NCBI GenBank assembly: GCA_016934215.1 | Contig: JAFGTE010000013.1 | Span: forward strand, 62,001-126,000 | Length of the DNA stretch: 64,000 nt | Reading direction: 5' to 3' | Origin: Candidatus Peregrinibacteria bacterium | GTDB taxonomy: Bacteria > Patescibacteriota > Gracilibacteria > UM-FILTER-43-11 | Part shown: piece after piece, positions 32,581 to 41,049 of the stretch | How the letters are laid out: each line of letters opens with the position of its first letter | Position numbering within the stretch: the first letter of the stretch is position 1 | The notes under the pieces: generated by a model | The model's database searches: none | What the model saw: the letters and a program-made list of their open reading frames with translations, nothing else | Told to the model about the DNA's origin: nothing | Made by a program: the position numbers and the translations under genes

Positions 32581-34038
32581 TTAAATGATTTCTTTGGCCA
32601 TGTAGTGGGCTCCCAGACTTTGGGGACGGGCCTGACAGGCTTCAATAATCTTATAGGCGACCAGCTGACGGTGCTGCACCCGGTAATCGCGGGCAGGAAT
32701 GGTAATGATTTCTTTTTTAGCCTTTGCCAGCCCCTCAGCAGTGCGCACAATTCCTACGTTTTCCCACATGATCTGACCGATCCGTTTCCCGTAAGCCTTC
32801 ACCTGATTGATATCCTCAATCACAACGGCGGGTGACTCCAGGGAATCGATGTTAACATTTTTCCTGGCATCCATTAAGACACTTTTTTCCAGGGTTTCAG
32901 AAATAGCTTTAGAAAAGACGATCGCTTCGAGCAAAGAATTGCTGGCTAATCGGTTTGCTCCATGTACGCCCGTACAGGCCACTTCACCGACTGCATAAAG
33001 GCCTGGCAGCTGCGTGGCGCCGTGTAAGTCGGTAGGCACCCCCCCACAGGCGTAGTGAGCCACCGGCGTAATGGGAATCAGATCTTTTGTAAGATCTAAA
33101 TCGTGTTCCTTCAAAGTCTTTTGGATATTGGGGAATTTACTGCGTACTTTACCGGGGTCGATATGACGCATATCCAGATAAACAGGACCTGTCAGTTCTT
33201 CCACATAAACAGCCCGTGAAACCAAGTCGCGGGGTGCTAATTCAGCACGCGGATCAAATTTTTTCAAAAAACGTTCGCCCCGGCTGTTCACGATTTTGGC
33301 CCCCATCCCCCGAAGGACTTCTGAAAGCAAAAAATGACGGCCATTGCTGGAAACCGCCAGAGCTGTCGGATGAAACTGAATAAATTCAATATCTTGCAGT
33401 TCCAAACCTGCATTGACTGCCAAAGCTAAGCCATCTCCCCCTGAACCGAGTGTATTGGTCGTCCGGCCGAAAAGCTGCCCCAGACCGCCGGTTGCCAAAA
33501 TCGTATTTTTGGCAGCCACCTTCTCCATTTTCTCTTCCTCTTCGTTTCTGATAAAGGCCCCCTTGCACTCCCCCTCATCCACGATGAGTTCCACGGCTTC
33601 CGTTTTTTCCAAAAAAGAAATATTTTTCTTTTTCTGGGTGGCTTTGATAAGCACTTCCAGAATATCCCGGCCGGTGAAATCCGAACTACGCCAGACCCGG
33701 GCTTTAGAATGCCCCCCCTCGAGCATGGGTTCTTTTTCTATTTTGAGGTCAATTGATTTTAGAAATTTAATGGCTTTAGGGGCTCCGAAAACGATCTGCC
33801 GTACCGCTGCTTCTTTGCAATGGCCTGCGCCGGTCCTGAGTGTATCTTCAATATGGCTTTCGAAATTATCGTCTTTGGCCAATACTCCTGCAATTCCCCC
33901 CTGAGCCCAGTAAGTATTCGTATTCCGGACTTCCCCCTTGGTCAGAACTAAAACGCTGCCCAATTCACTTAAAAAATAAGCCGTCGCCAGACCCGCTATT
34001 CCTGATCCGATGATGAGGTAGTCTGTTTGTTTTGTCAT
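32581..34038 (-). CDS. nadB: L-aspartate oxidase
   Basis: A 485-residue FAD enzyme that oxidises aspartate to iminoaspartate, the first step of de novo NAD synthesis. DYLIIGSGIAGLATAYFLSE is the FAD-binding Rossmann motif, NTYWAQGGIAG is the NadB signature, and HPTAL, GANRLASNSLLEA and ARDYRVQHRQ lie in the expected order. No nadA or nadC is visible in the window. nadE at 10.7 kb supplies the last step. The operon continues into the PrsW-like gene. Confidence 0.94.
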   Translation of the reverse strand: MTKQTDYLIIGSGIAGLATAYFLSELGSVLVLTKGEVRNTNTYWAQGGIAGVLAKDDNFESHIEDTLRTGAGHCKEAAVRQIVFGAPKAIKFLKSIDLKIEKEPMLEGGHSKARVWRSSDFTGRDILEVLIKATQKKKNISFLEKTEAVELIVDEGECKGAFIRNEEEEKMEKVAAKNTILATGGLGQLFGRTTNTLGSGGDGLALAVNAGLELQDIEFIQFHPTALAVSSNGRHFLLSEVLRGMGAKIVNSRGERFLKKFDPRAELAPRDLVSRAVYVEELTGPVYLDMRHIDPGKVRSKFPNIQKTLKEHDLDLTKDLIPITPVAHYACGGVPTDLHGATQLPGLYAVGEVACTGVHGANRLASNSLLEAIVFSKAISETLEKSVLMDARKNVNIDSLESPAVVIEDINQVKAYGKRIGQIMWENVGIVRTAEGLAKAKKEIITIPARDYRVQHRQLVAYKIIEACQARPQSLGAHYMAKEII

Positions 34039-34086
34039 GTGTTTTGTTGCGCCTATTATAAGACAATCTGAAGATTCAAGCTAGGT

Positions 34087-34103
34087 GTAGGCATATCTCT
34101 TTT
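34087..34103 (+). repeat. Dispersed intergenic motif, copy 3
   Basis: GTAGGCATATCTCTTTT between the tsaD stop and the nadB start. See copies at 6147 and 30970. Confidence 0.6.
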
Positions 34104-34153
34104 GATTGGGATTCCGCCTGATGCTGTTAGGAAAATTCAGAAGAAAGCTCGTA

Positions 34154-35104
34154 TTACGATTGAAAGTGAGTGGCCGCGGCTATCATAGCGGCATTGTCTG
34201 TACAAAAAATTTGTTCAACTGGCCAGTATACCGGAAGTTTATCAGGGAGTTTTTCGCGAGCCATTTTCCGAAGCAGCTGATTAGCGGAAACTCCCCCGGC
34301 CAGATGCACTTCTTTGACTTCATGTTCCTGCACGGCCAGAACCAGTTTGTCGATCAGCGTCCCGATGACCGCCTGCTGGAAACTTGCGCAAAGATCTGCA
34401 ATGGTCTGGTCGTCCGTTTTTTTTAAGTTTTCAACTTCACGACGCACAGCTGATTTAAGTCCGGAAAAGGAAAAATTATATTTATTTTCTTTGTCGAGCA
34501 TCGGCCGAGGAAAAGAAAAACGGGTCGGATTGCCTTTTTCGGCCATTTTTGAAACAGCGGGGCCGCCTGGGTATCCTAAACCAAGCAGGCGAGCGACTTT
34601 ATCAAAAGCCTCTCCCGCCGCATCGTCCAGCGTCTCCCCCAGACGTTCAAACTGGTGATGCCCTTTCATCAGCATCAGTTCATTGTGTCCGCCCGATACG
34701 GTGAGCACCAGCAAAGGAAATTGAGGCGGATGTTTCCGTTCTAAAAAATTGGCGTACACATGACCCACGATATGATCGACCTCCATCAGGGGTTTTTGAT
34801 GAATGTAAGCGATGGTCTGAGCGGTATTGATGCCAACTAAAAGTGAAGCAATGAGACCGGGATTGGTGGTGATCGCGATAGCATCGATATCTTTCCATTC
34901 CAAACCGGCATCTGCCAGCGCCTTATCGATGACCGGAGAAATCTGTCTTAAATGCTCACGGGCAGCGACTTCGGGCACGACCCCACCGGTCGCCTGATGC
35001 ATATCGACGGAAGAAGCAATAACATTACTGAGCACCTTCACGCCGTCTTCCACCACGGCGGCTGCCGTTTCATCACAGGATGTTTCGATTCCAAAAATCT
35101 TCAT
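34154..35104 (-). CDS. tsaD: tRNA threonylcarbamoyladenosine synthase subunit TsaD
   Basis: A 316-residue ASKHA-family protein that transfers threonylcarbamoyl to A37 of ANN-decoding tRNAs. The start at 35104 is chosen because MKIFGIETSCDETAAAVV is the canonical N-terminus; an in-frame extension of 105 codons overlaps lgt and is not part of the gene. HIVGHVYANFL carries the metal-binding His pair, VSGGHNEL the nucleotide site, and HLAGGVSANQLLR and TDNAAMIA the C-terminal motifs. A TACAAT box ends 6 bases before the ATG, so the mRNA is probably leaderless. Confidence 0.95.
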   Translation of the reverse strand: MKIFGIETSCDETAAAVVEDGVKVLSNVIASSVDMHQATGGVVPEVAAREHLRQISPVIDKALADAGLEWKDIDAIAITTNPGLIASLLVGINTAQTIAYIHQKPLMEVDHIVGHVYANFLERKHPPQFPLLVLTVSGGHNELMLMKGHHQFERLGETLDDAAGEAFDKVARLLGLGYPGGPAVSKMAEKGNPTRFSFPRPMLDKENKYNFSFSGLKSAVRREVENLKKTDDQTIADLCASFQQAVIGTLIDKLVLAVQEHEVKEVHLAGGVSANQLLRKMAREKLPDKLPVYWPVEQIFCTDNAAMIAAATHFQS

Positions 35105-35110
35105 GCGCCC

Positions 35111-35116
35111 ATTGTA
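35111..35116 (-). promoter_or_regulatory. -10 box giving a leaderless tsaD mRNA
   Basis: Minus-strand TACAAT with only six bases between it and the tsaD ATG, putting the transcription start on the start codon. On the plus strand TAAGAT (35123-35128) is similarly six bases from the lgt ATG at 35135. Confidence 0.5.
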
Positions 35117-35134
35117 GCATGGTAAGATAAGCTT

Positions 35135-35908
35135 ATGATGGATCCTATCGCCTTTGAAATCGGGCCGCTGGCCGTTCGCTGGTACGGCATTGCTTACGCA
35201 CTCAGCCTGCTGATAACTATCGGTATTCTGATTCTGCTTAATAAAAAACGGCCGGTTTTTAAAAACAATACGCAGATCTTTGATTTCCTGTTCTGGATTT
35301 TTCTGATCGGCGTGCTCATTGGCGGACGGCTTGGTTATGTGCTTTTTTATAACCTGCCTTATTATCTGGAAAATCCGGGCAAAGTCATTGCGCTTTGGGA
35401 AGGGGGTATGTCCTTTCATGGCGGACTGATCGGATCGGTCCTGGTCGCTTACTATCTGGCTAAAAAGAATCGTCTTGACCTGCTTAAAATGACCGATGTG
35501 CTAGCGGTGCCCGGCGGCCTTGTGACAGCCCTTCCACGTATTGCTAATTTCATTAACCGGGAACTTTTCGGGCGTATTATTGAGAACGAAAGCTGGAAAT
35601 GGCTGGGGGTGGATTTTGGTGACGGAGCGCTCCGCTATCCTTCTCAGCTTTTTCAGTCTGCCGGGGCTGTTCTTCTTTTTCTGATTCTGCTCTTTATTTA
35701 TAGAAGTAAGCCCAGGAAAGGTGTCACTACAGCCTGTTACTTTATATTTTATGGTTTGATCCGTTTTATAATTGAATTCTGGCGGCAACCTGATATACAG
35801 ATCGGATTTTTATTCAAATATTTTACGCTGGGGCAGATTCTGAGTCTGGCGATGATTATATTAGGTGTCATTGGCTTACGGTGGCTAAAGAAGCCCAAAA
35901 TTACTTGA
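35135..35908 (+). CDS. lgt: Prolipoprotein diacylglyceryl transferase
   Basis: A 257-residue, seven-helix membrane enzyme that attaches diacylglycerol to the Cys of lipoprotein precursors, needed by the lipoproteins at 0 and 25 kb. VRWYGIAYALSLL, GGRLGYVLFYN, WEGGMSFHGGLIG (essential His) and ALPRIANFINREL (usually GRIGNFINGEL) appear in order; the changed Gly residues in the last motif are unusual, but the Arg and Asn are kept. Its TGA stop lies inside the -35 box of the next gene. Two adjacent ATG codons are possible starts. Confidence 0.94.
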   Translation: MMDPIAFEIGPLAVRWYGIAYALSLLITIGILILLNKKRPVFKNNTQIFDFLFWIFLIGVLIGGRLGYVLFYNLPYYLENPGKVIALWEGGMSFHGGLIGSVLVAYYLAKKNRLDLLKMTDVLAVPGGLVTALPRIANFINRELFGRIIENESWKWLGVDFGDGALRYPSQLFQSAGAVLLFLILLFIYRSKPRKGVTTACYFIFYGLIRFIIEFWRQPDIQIGFLFKYFTLGQILSLAMIILGVIGLRWLKKPKIT

Positions 35909-35933
35909 CAATAGTTAAACTTAATGTTATTAA
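35905..35933 (+). promoter_or_regulatory. Promoter of the foreign-looking cassette gene
   Basis: TTGACA (35905-35910), 17-base spacer, TATTAA (35928-35933). The -35 box overlaps the lgt stop codon. Confidence 0.65.
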
Positions 35934-35978
35934 TTATAGCCACGGTCTTCGCTGACCCTGGCTCGAAACCCAGTTTCT

Positions 35979-36004
35979 GAGCGGGTCGGGAGGCCGACCT
36001 GCTC
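35979..36004 (+). promoter_or_regulatory. Stable hairpin in the leader of the cassette gene
   Basis: GAGCGGGTCGG (35979-35989) pairs with CCGACCTGCTC (35994-36004) over 11 bp including one G-T pair, with a GAGG loop. No U-tract follows, so it is not a terminator. It ends 17 bases before the ATG at 36022, leaving the AAAGGA ribosome site exposed. A smaller CTGG/CCAG hairpin precedes it. Confidence 0.7.
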
Positions 36005-36021
36005 ATTCAAAAGGAAAAGTT

Positions 36022-36558
36022 ATGCGATGGAGAAGCTACATCCCCATCTTTTTGATGCCCGCGCTTTTAGGCTGGATGCCTAAGCTTGATCTGGGCGATG
36101 ACTTGGAGAACATCCTTTCATCCCACCCACCGTGGCAGGCTGCAAGCGCCCCCCCTGCCCCGCTCCAAGAGCAAGAGGAAACTTCGACAGAGGAAGATGC
36201 AGACAAGATCGATGAGACTGACTGTTTCTACTCTGGCGTCATCCTGCTTGGCAAGGGCACCCCCCCACCGAGCATTATCCTCGAACACATGTGCGAGAAG
36301 GTTCTGGAGGATGGCTCTACGACAAACTTCGAAGGGCAACACCGCGAAGTGAAGCGTGACAAGCGGGGGCGGTACGCCATCCCCTTCAGGAACGCCTACC
36401 TCAAGATGAGGAGTGGGCAACCTGTTGTCGTGTTCCTTCACCGGGGAAAGTGGGTAATCAAACCTCTGAAGCATCAGGAGGGTCGACTGTACGATCTCAA
36501 TGTTGTTCTACGGAAGTTTGACCTTACCCCCATCCTCGACGACTCGTGGGCACCATGA
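36022..36558 (+). CDS. Secreted or membrane-anchored protein of unknown function, foreign composition
   Basis: No family recognised. The 178-residue product begins with a hydrophobic signal or anchor (RSYIPIFLMPALLGWMP), then an acidic, Pro-rich linker and a C-terminal domain of about 115 residues with two Cys (DCFYSG and HMCEK), perhaps a disulphide. Base use differs sharply from the neighbours: Lys is nearly always AAG where flanking genes prefer AAA, and C-ending codons dominate. It also has a clear Shine-Dalgarno (AAAGGA), rare in this window, with its own promoter, a structured leader and a strong terminator. These suggest a horizontally acquired single-gene cassette. Confidence 0.75.
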   Translation: MRWRSYIPIFLMPALLGWMPKLDLGDDLENILSSHPPWQAASAPPAPLQEQEETSTEEDADKIDETDCFYSGVILLGKGTPPPSIILEHMCEKVLEDGSTTNFEGQHREVKRDKRGRYAIPFRNAYLKMRSGQPVVVFLHRGKWVIKPLKHQEGRLYDLNVVLRKFDLTPILDDSWAP

Positions 36559-36576
36559 AGCCCAATGAGCAGGATC

Positions 36577-36622
36577 ACCTCCCTCACCAACCGCCGCCAG
36601 GCGACCGGTGAGGGAGGTTTTC
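36577..36622 (+). terminator. Strong terminator of the cassette gene
   Basis: ACCTCCCTCACC (36577-36588) pairs perfectly with GGTGAGGGAGGT (36607-36618) around an 18-base loop, followed by TTTTCC. It is the longest perfect terminator stem in the window. Confidence 0.85.
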
Positions 36623-36642
36623 CGAAAACGATAAATAGATAG

Positions 36643-36671
36643 TTGATTTTTGTTTTTAAATATGATATAAT
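36643..36671 (+). promoter_or_regulatory. Promoter of the gene at 36715
   Basis: TTGATT (36643-36648), 17-base spacer, perfect TATAAT (36666-36671), with a leader of about 37 very AT-rich bases. Confidence 0.75.
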
Positions 36672-36714
36672 GAAACATAAAAATAAAAAATTATCATATA
36701 ATTAAAACAAAAAA

Positions 36715-37686
36715 ATGGAATTACTACATTTATTCAGACAATTCGAATGTGACCGAAACGTCTATGTGGGCGAATCTGCCCCAAAAAGACAGGAGGCAAA
36801 AAAAACCTCTGAAGCAGTGTCGGAACCAAGCTACGAGCAAATGGAAAAAGACGCAAAACGTCATATTGCAGTCGCTGAAGGAATTCTTAAAGACGTTGAG
36901 GATTTTTCGGGATTTAAAATTGACCGAAAAGATCCAGAAAAAGTGTACCCGGAACTAAGAAAGAAACCAAACTTACAACTTGCGATATCAAGAATCGTTC
37001 AAAATATAGTAGATCTTCAGCAAGCTATAAGAAAACGAGATGTGTCTTTGGTAAAACTGGGAATGTCATCCAATACACTGAGGACCTATGGGCCTGAGTA
37101 CTATCACCCAAAGTATGGTGTTACTTCTCCTGGCGATCCGCTGTTTGCTGTCTGGGCGCCTACAAAAGAATCCTATTCTTATGCTAAAAAAGGAAAGAAA
37201 AAGGAAAAACGCGAATCTCAGGAGTTGTCACCAGAGGTACAAATTGCTATTTTGGCAGAACGTTATCATGAACTGAATCCTAAGAACAGAAGGTACCTTA
37301 CCAGTAAAGGAGTTCCGGAGAATGAACTTAAAGATAATGACACAGAAGGCAAAAAAGAAATTGAAATCGCTAAGAATAAAGACAGGCGGGAACGCAGTGC
37401 CATATCACGTGATATTTTGGCTTTAGTCAGAAGGGTTAAACCAATCAAGGCCGGAGATACTGAAGTTTATGCTAATGTGGCTATTCAAAGATCAGAAAAC
37501 GGTGAAAATTATATGCTTGTTATCAGAGATCCTAGCCTTCCGAATGTTTGGGATGTGGCTTATATTGGAAAAGCCGATGTAAGAAATGCTAAAAGAGAAG
37601 CCGGAAAAAAGGTGGCACCAGACGTTGCCGCAAATTATGCATCTTACAAGCTTGACGAAACAGAAGTCGCCTCAAAAACTGCTTAA
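36715..37686 (+). CDS. Unknown protein, N-terminus resembling the 48-50 kb operon proteins
   Basis: No family recognised. The 323-residue product is hydrophilic with long charged helices and no signal peptide. The start MELLHLFRQF resembles the starts MELYCFDQNKDF and MNIYCFTSKDF of two proteins in the 44-50 kb operon, though the match is short. The C-terminal 100 residues (KAGDTEVYANVAIQRSENG, then PNVWDVAYIGKAD) look like a small beta-rich domain. A 47-residue gene follows 20 bases downstream, and a terminator closes the unit. Confidence 0.65.
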   Translation: MELLHLFRQFECDRNVYVGESAPKRQEAKKTSEAVSEPSYEQMEKDAKRHIAVAEGILKDVEDFSGFKIDRKDPEKVYPELRKKPNLQLAISRIVQNIVDLQQAIRKRDVSLVKLGMSSNTLRTYGPEYYHPKYGVTSPGDPLFAVWAPTKESYSYAKKGKKKEKRESQELSPEVQIAILAERYHELNPKNRRYLTSKGVPENELKDNDTEGKKEIEIAKNKDRRERSAISRDILALVRRVKPIKAGDTEVYANVAIQRSENGENYMLVIRDPSLPNVWDVAYIGKADVRNAKREAGKKVAPDVAANYASYKLDETEVASKTA

Positions 37687-37706
37687 AAAAAGAATCAATT
37701 GCTACT

Positions 37707-37850
37707 ATGGATGAAGATACACAGAAAATAGCGGATTTGACGAAAGCCTTAGATCAATCTATACATCAGCTCAAGAAAGCCTATAATGAATATAAGGAAG
37801 ATGCGGATCATGAAAAGGAAGATCCTGAAGCGCTGCTTGATGATTTGTAA
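37707..37850 (+). CDS. Small acidic coiled-coil protein (47 residues)
   Basis: The ORF starts MDEDTQKIADLTKALDQS and is one amphipathic helix with an acidic end (DPEALLDDL). Leu/Ile residues fall in a roughly heptad pattern, suggesting a coiled coil that could bind the product of the preceding gene. It lies 20 bases after that gene and just before a terminator, which supports a real second cistron. There is no Shine-Dalgarno. Confidence 0.55.
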   Translation: MDEDTQKIADLTKALDQSIHQLKKAYNEYKEDADHEKEDPEALLDDL

Positions 37851-37870
37851 GGAGATTAAATAAATAACTC

Positions 37871-37909
37871 AAAAAGGTCGTCTCCATCATGGACTTCGAC
37901 CTTTTTTTG
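37871..37909 (+). terminator. Terminator after the 36.7-37.9 kb operon
   Basis: AAAAAGGTCG pairs with CGACCTTTTT, with a smaller TCC/GGA stem inside, followed by a T-run. The -10 TATAAT of the next gene (37913-37918) starts 4 bases later, so the adenylate cyclase promoter overlaps this terminator. Confidence 0.8.
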
Positions 37910-37929
37910 TGCTATAATATATAGATATT

Positions 37930-39972
37930 ATGCTCAAAAAAATCCTTAAATATATCGGCTTGGGGGCCGCGCTCCTACTATTGGTTTTTCTGGTGATGCA
38001 GAGGGGCTGGTTTATGGGGATTCAGCATAGCCTGCAGAATAAATTTTACGACTACGATTCCGCCAGCAGTGAAATCGTGATTGTGGCTATTGATGAAAAA
38101 AGTCTGAAACCTGAAAATCTGGGGCCTTTTAAAAGCTGGCCGCGTATGAATTACGCTAAGGCTATTGATGTTTTAAATGCCAATAACGCCGCTGCTATCG
38201 GGATCGATGTGACCTTTCCGGATCACTCCATTTTGGGCAGAGATGACGATCAGACACTTGCCGATGCCCTTTCTCAGTATGACAATGTAATTCTGGCTTC
38301 CCGTTATTATTTTGACGGTGAAAAGAAGGGTTATGAATGGCCTAATGAAACAATTCTCAAGGGCCATCCGGTCCCGGGCTGGATCAACATACAACTGGAT
38401 CCGGATGGTTTTGTGCGGTCATTGCCGCTCTTTGCGGAATCGGATAAAGGGGTGATTGATGCCTTTTCGCTGGCACTGGCCCGAATTTATCTGCGTGCGG
38501 AACCTTCCGATTACCGGGTTGTAAATAATTATTTTGATTATTCCGAAACTATTCAGATCCCCTCCTGGACCGAAAAAGATAAAGAATCCGGTGAAGAAGT
38601 TCATTTTATGTATATCAATTACTTCGCTCAGCCCAATAAATTCACTCATATTTCCTTTTTCGATCTGCTCAACGGGAATCTGGTTGATAAAAAAGGAAAC
38701 CCGATCGACTTTCGGGATAAAATTGTGATCATCGGCCCCACGGCGATCGATCTGCAGGATGATTATCTTTCACCGGTCAGCGAGGGGGTGCGTATGCCCG
38801 GCGTGGAAATTCATGCCAATAATGTCCAGACAGTCATCACTCAGCAGTTTCTGCGGGATCAGTCTAAACTTAGCCTGTGGCTGACCATTTTGGGTATTTT
38901 AGCTGTAAATATTGCGCTTTTCTCATTACTTAAAGTCCGCTACACCATTCCGCTGGTTCTGGTAGAAGTATTCGGTATGCTGGTGGCCGGTATTGTGGCT
39001 TATGAGTCCCGCATTCTGGTAAACGTGGTGTATCCGATTCTGACCATTCTGCTCAGTTTTATCGGCACTTATTTACTGCGTTTTATTATGGAGCAAAGCC
39101 AGCGCCAGTTCATTGAAGGGGCTTTCGGCCATTACGTGAACAAAGATGTCGTCAGACAGATCAAAAAAGATCCTCATATGCTGGAACTGGGGGGTGCCAA
39201 ACGTGAAATCACGATTTTCTTTTCGGATATTGCCGGCTTTACCACTATTTCCGAAAAACTGAAACCGGAAGAACTCGTTAAGTTTTTGAACGAATATCTG
39301 GGCGAGATGACCACTATCATCATCACCAACCAAGGAACTTTAGATAAATACGAGGGGGACGCCATTATGGCTTTCTGGAATGTCCCTATCCCCCAGCACG
39401 ATCACCCGCTGCATGCCTGCAAAGCGGCTCTGGAAAATCAGAAACATTTGGCCAAACTTCGTGAAAAATGGGCAAAGACCGGCCTGCCGGAGATTCATAT
39501 ACGTATCGGCCTGAATACCGGTGAAGCGGTCGTGGGAAATATGGGTTCTGAGAACCGCTTTGACTACACCGCCATGGGGGATAACGTGAATCTGGCCTCC
39601 CGTCTGGAAAGTATCAACAAGCAATACGGCACCCGCATTTTGATTTCAGAAAGCACCTACGAAGCTGTCCGGGATCATATGATCTGCCGGGAAATCGATC
39701 AGATTCGCGTGAAAGGGAAGCATGAGCCGGTGAAGATTTATGAACTGATCTGTAAAAAAGAAGACCAGACTAATGAAATCAACGGAAGACTGCATAAATA
39801 TGCTGAAGCTCTGATGCTGTACCGCAGTAAACGTTTTGCCGACGCTCAGACACATTTTGAACTCCTTAGAGGTGATGGCCCCTCTGATTTAATGATTCTG
39901 CGATGCGCTGAATTCATGAAAAATCCACCCGCTGAAGATTGGGATGGCGTGTGGAATTTTGAAGTAAAATAA
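37930..39972 (+). CDS. CHASE2-domain adenylate cyclase
   Basis: A 680-residue receptor-like class III nucleotide cyclase. One N-terminal helix (residues 5-24), an extracytoplasmic CHASE2 sensor (about 30-310, VIVAIDEKSLKP, IGIDVTFPDHS), three helices (about 318-390) and a cyclase domain (about 425-600). Catalytic features are visible: IFFSDIAGFT (first metal Asp), DKYEGDAIMAFW (second Asp; the Lys specifies ATP), DYTAMGDNVNLASRLE (Asp, Asn and Arg of the transition-state site). This supports cAMP production rather than cGMP. The C-terminal 60 residues are TPR-like. The TATAAT at 37913-37918 gives a near-leaderless mRNA. A cyclic-nucleotide-binding protein is encoded 570 bases away. Confidence 0.93.
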   Translation: MLKKILKYIGLGAALLLLVFLVMQRGWFMGIQHSLQNKFYDYDSASSEIVIVAIDEKSLKPENLGPFKSWPRMNYAKAIDVLNANNAAAIGIDVTFPDHSILGRDDDQTLADALSQYDNVILASRYYFDGEKKGYEWPNETILKGHPVPGWINIQLDPDGFVRSLPLFAESDKGVIDAFSLALARIYLRAEPSDYRVVNNYFDYSETIQIPSWTEKDKESGEEVHFMYINYFAQPNKFTHISFFDLLNGNLVDKKGNPIDFRDKIVIIGPTAIDLQDDYLSPVSEGVRMPGVEIHANNVQTVITQQFLRDQSKLSLWLTILGILAVNIALFSLLKVRYTIPLVLVEVFGMLVAGIVAYESRILVNVVYPILTILLSFIGTYLLRFIMEQSQRQFIEGAFGHYVNKDVVRQIKKDPHMLELGGAKREITIFFSDIAGFTTISEKLKPEELVKFLNEYLGEMTTIIITNQGTLDKYEGDAIMAFWNVPIPQHDHPLHACKAALENQKHLAKLREKWAKTGLPEIHIRIGLNTGEAVVGNMGSENRFDYTAMGDNVNLASRLESINKQYGTRILISESTYEAVRDHMICREIDQIRVKGKHEPVKIYELICKKEDQTNEINGRLHKYAEALMLYRSKRFADAQTHFELLRGDGPSDLMILRCAEFMKNPPAEDWDGVWNFEVK

Positions 39973-39974
39973 GT

Positions 39975-40532
39975 TTAATACAGCACCCAGTACAGCCCAA
40001 AGGCAATGGTTACGATGCCCGCATTCATTCCCATTGTCCGCCAGTCGCGTTTAAAGGGCTTTTTTTTGTATTCTTTTTTTACAAAATAGCGGGTTACGTC
40101 ATAAAAATAAGTGACCAGCACAAGAATCAGCAGATAAAGAACCACTGACTGATCTGAATAGAGTGTCAGGGCGGTGCCCGTCAGATATTTCGGCGTAAGC
40201 AAACCGACATAATAACCGCAGGCGGTCACGACAAGCAAATGAACCGCCTGATCGAGAAAGTAGAAAAACAGTATCAATTTAGGATAAGCTTTGTTCAGGA
40301 CGGTTTTACTCTGATCAATGATAATGTGAGTGACGTAAATGATCGCGATAGCGGTCCACACTTTGCTATCAGATAAAAAAGGCGCCAAAACTGCCAACAG
40401 GGTCAGCAGATGCACCGTGCTGTGAATGACGATTCCAAAGAAATGTTCCGATTTATACTTTACGAGACAGGAGGACTGAAACGTGTAATCTGCCAGAAAA
40501 TGTACCAGATAGAAATATAGGAGAAGGCTCAT
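39975..40532 (-). CDS. DUF3307-type membrane protein
   Basis: A 185-residue protein with about five hydrophobic helices. LVHFLADYTFQSSCLVKYKSEH at the start and THIIIDQSKTVL, FYFLDQAVHLLVV contain the conserved HxxxDxxxQ-like and DQ/His residues of the DUF3307 family of small membrane proteins of unknown role. It follows the cyclic-nucleotide-binding gene by 9 bases on the same strand and converges with the cyclase gene, its stop 3 bases from the cyclase stop. Confidence 0.75.
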   Translation of the reverse strand: MSLLLYFYLVHFLADYTFQSSCLVKYKSEHFFGIVIHSTVHLLTLLAVLAPFLSDSKVWTAIAIIYVTHIIIDQSKTVLNKAYPKLILFFYFLDQAVHLLVVTACGYYVGLLTPKYLTGTALTLYSDQSVVLYLLILVLVTYFYDVTRYFVKKEYKKKPFKRDWRTMGMNAGIVTIAFGLYWVLY

Positions 40533-40541
40533 CAGCGATAT

Positions 40542-40934
40542 TTAAGAAAGTTGATTGGCGCGTTTAACGACTTCATAGCTCACCGTGGAAGCAATTGACG
40601 GTTTTGTCTCCAGAAGCTGGCGGAAGTCATCTTTTTTGAGTACCAGTGCTTCTGTTTCATCAATGGCTTTTATGGTAGCGTTACGGGGTTCTTCTGAAAC
40701 CAGAGCCATTTCACCGAAAAAGGCATTATTACTAAGCTCTGCGATAATACTGAAATCGCGCAAAACCTGCACTTTGCCGCGCTTAATGATATACATTTCC
40801 TCACCATAATCCCCCTGCTCAAAAATGACCTGTTCGGGGCCAAAGTACTGCATCTGTACTTTTTCGCCGATCGCTGCCAGATCTTCGTCACTGAGCTGAG
40901 CAAAGAAAGGAATAGCTTTTAGTATTTCAATCAT
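40542..40934 (-). CDS. Cyclic nucleotide-binding domain protein
   Basis: A 130-residue stand-alone cNMP-binding domain of the Crp/PKA type, without a DNA-binding helix-turn-helix. FAQLSDEDLAAIGEKV opens the domain, and the phosphate-binding cassette reads FGEMALVSEEPRNATIKA, with the Glu that contacts the ribose and the Arg that contacts the cyclic phosphate both present. It is therefore likely to bind cAMP made by the adjacent cyclase. With no output domain of its own, it probably acts by binding a partner, perhaps the membrane protein encoded just downstream. Confidence 0.9.
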   Translation of the reverse strand: MIEILKAIPFFAQLSDEDLAAIGEKVQMQYFGPEQVIFEQGDYGEEMYIIKRGKVQVLRDFSIIAELSNNAFFGEMALVSEEPRNATIKAIDETEALVLKKDDFRQLLETKPSIASTVSYEVVKRANQLS

Positions 40935-41049
40935 GATTTTGTGTTTATTTTGTTAATTTCTTCGCAAAAGAGTATAGCATAGTCTTGATTTTTCCGAAAT
41001 AGTGTGCTAAGTTGAAAAAACTGAAATATATTTTTTAATATCCTCTTTT

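Noticed and set aside
35105-35419. In-frame 105-codon N-terminal extension of tsaD
   Set aside because: It runs antisense through lgt and precedes the canonical TsaD N-terminus; a -10 box directly upstream of 35104 supports the shorter gene.
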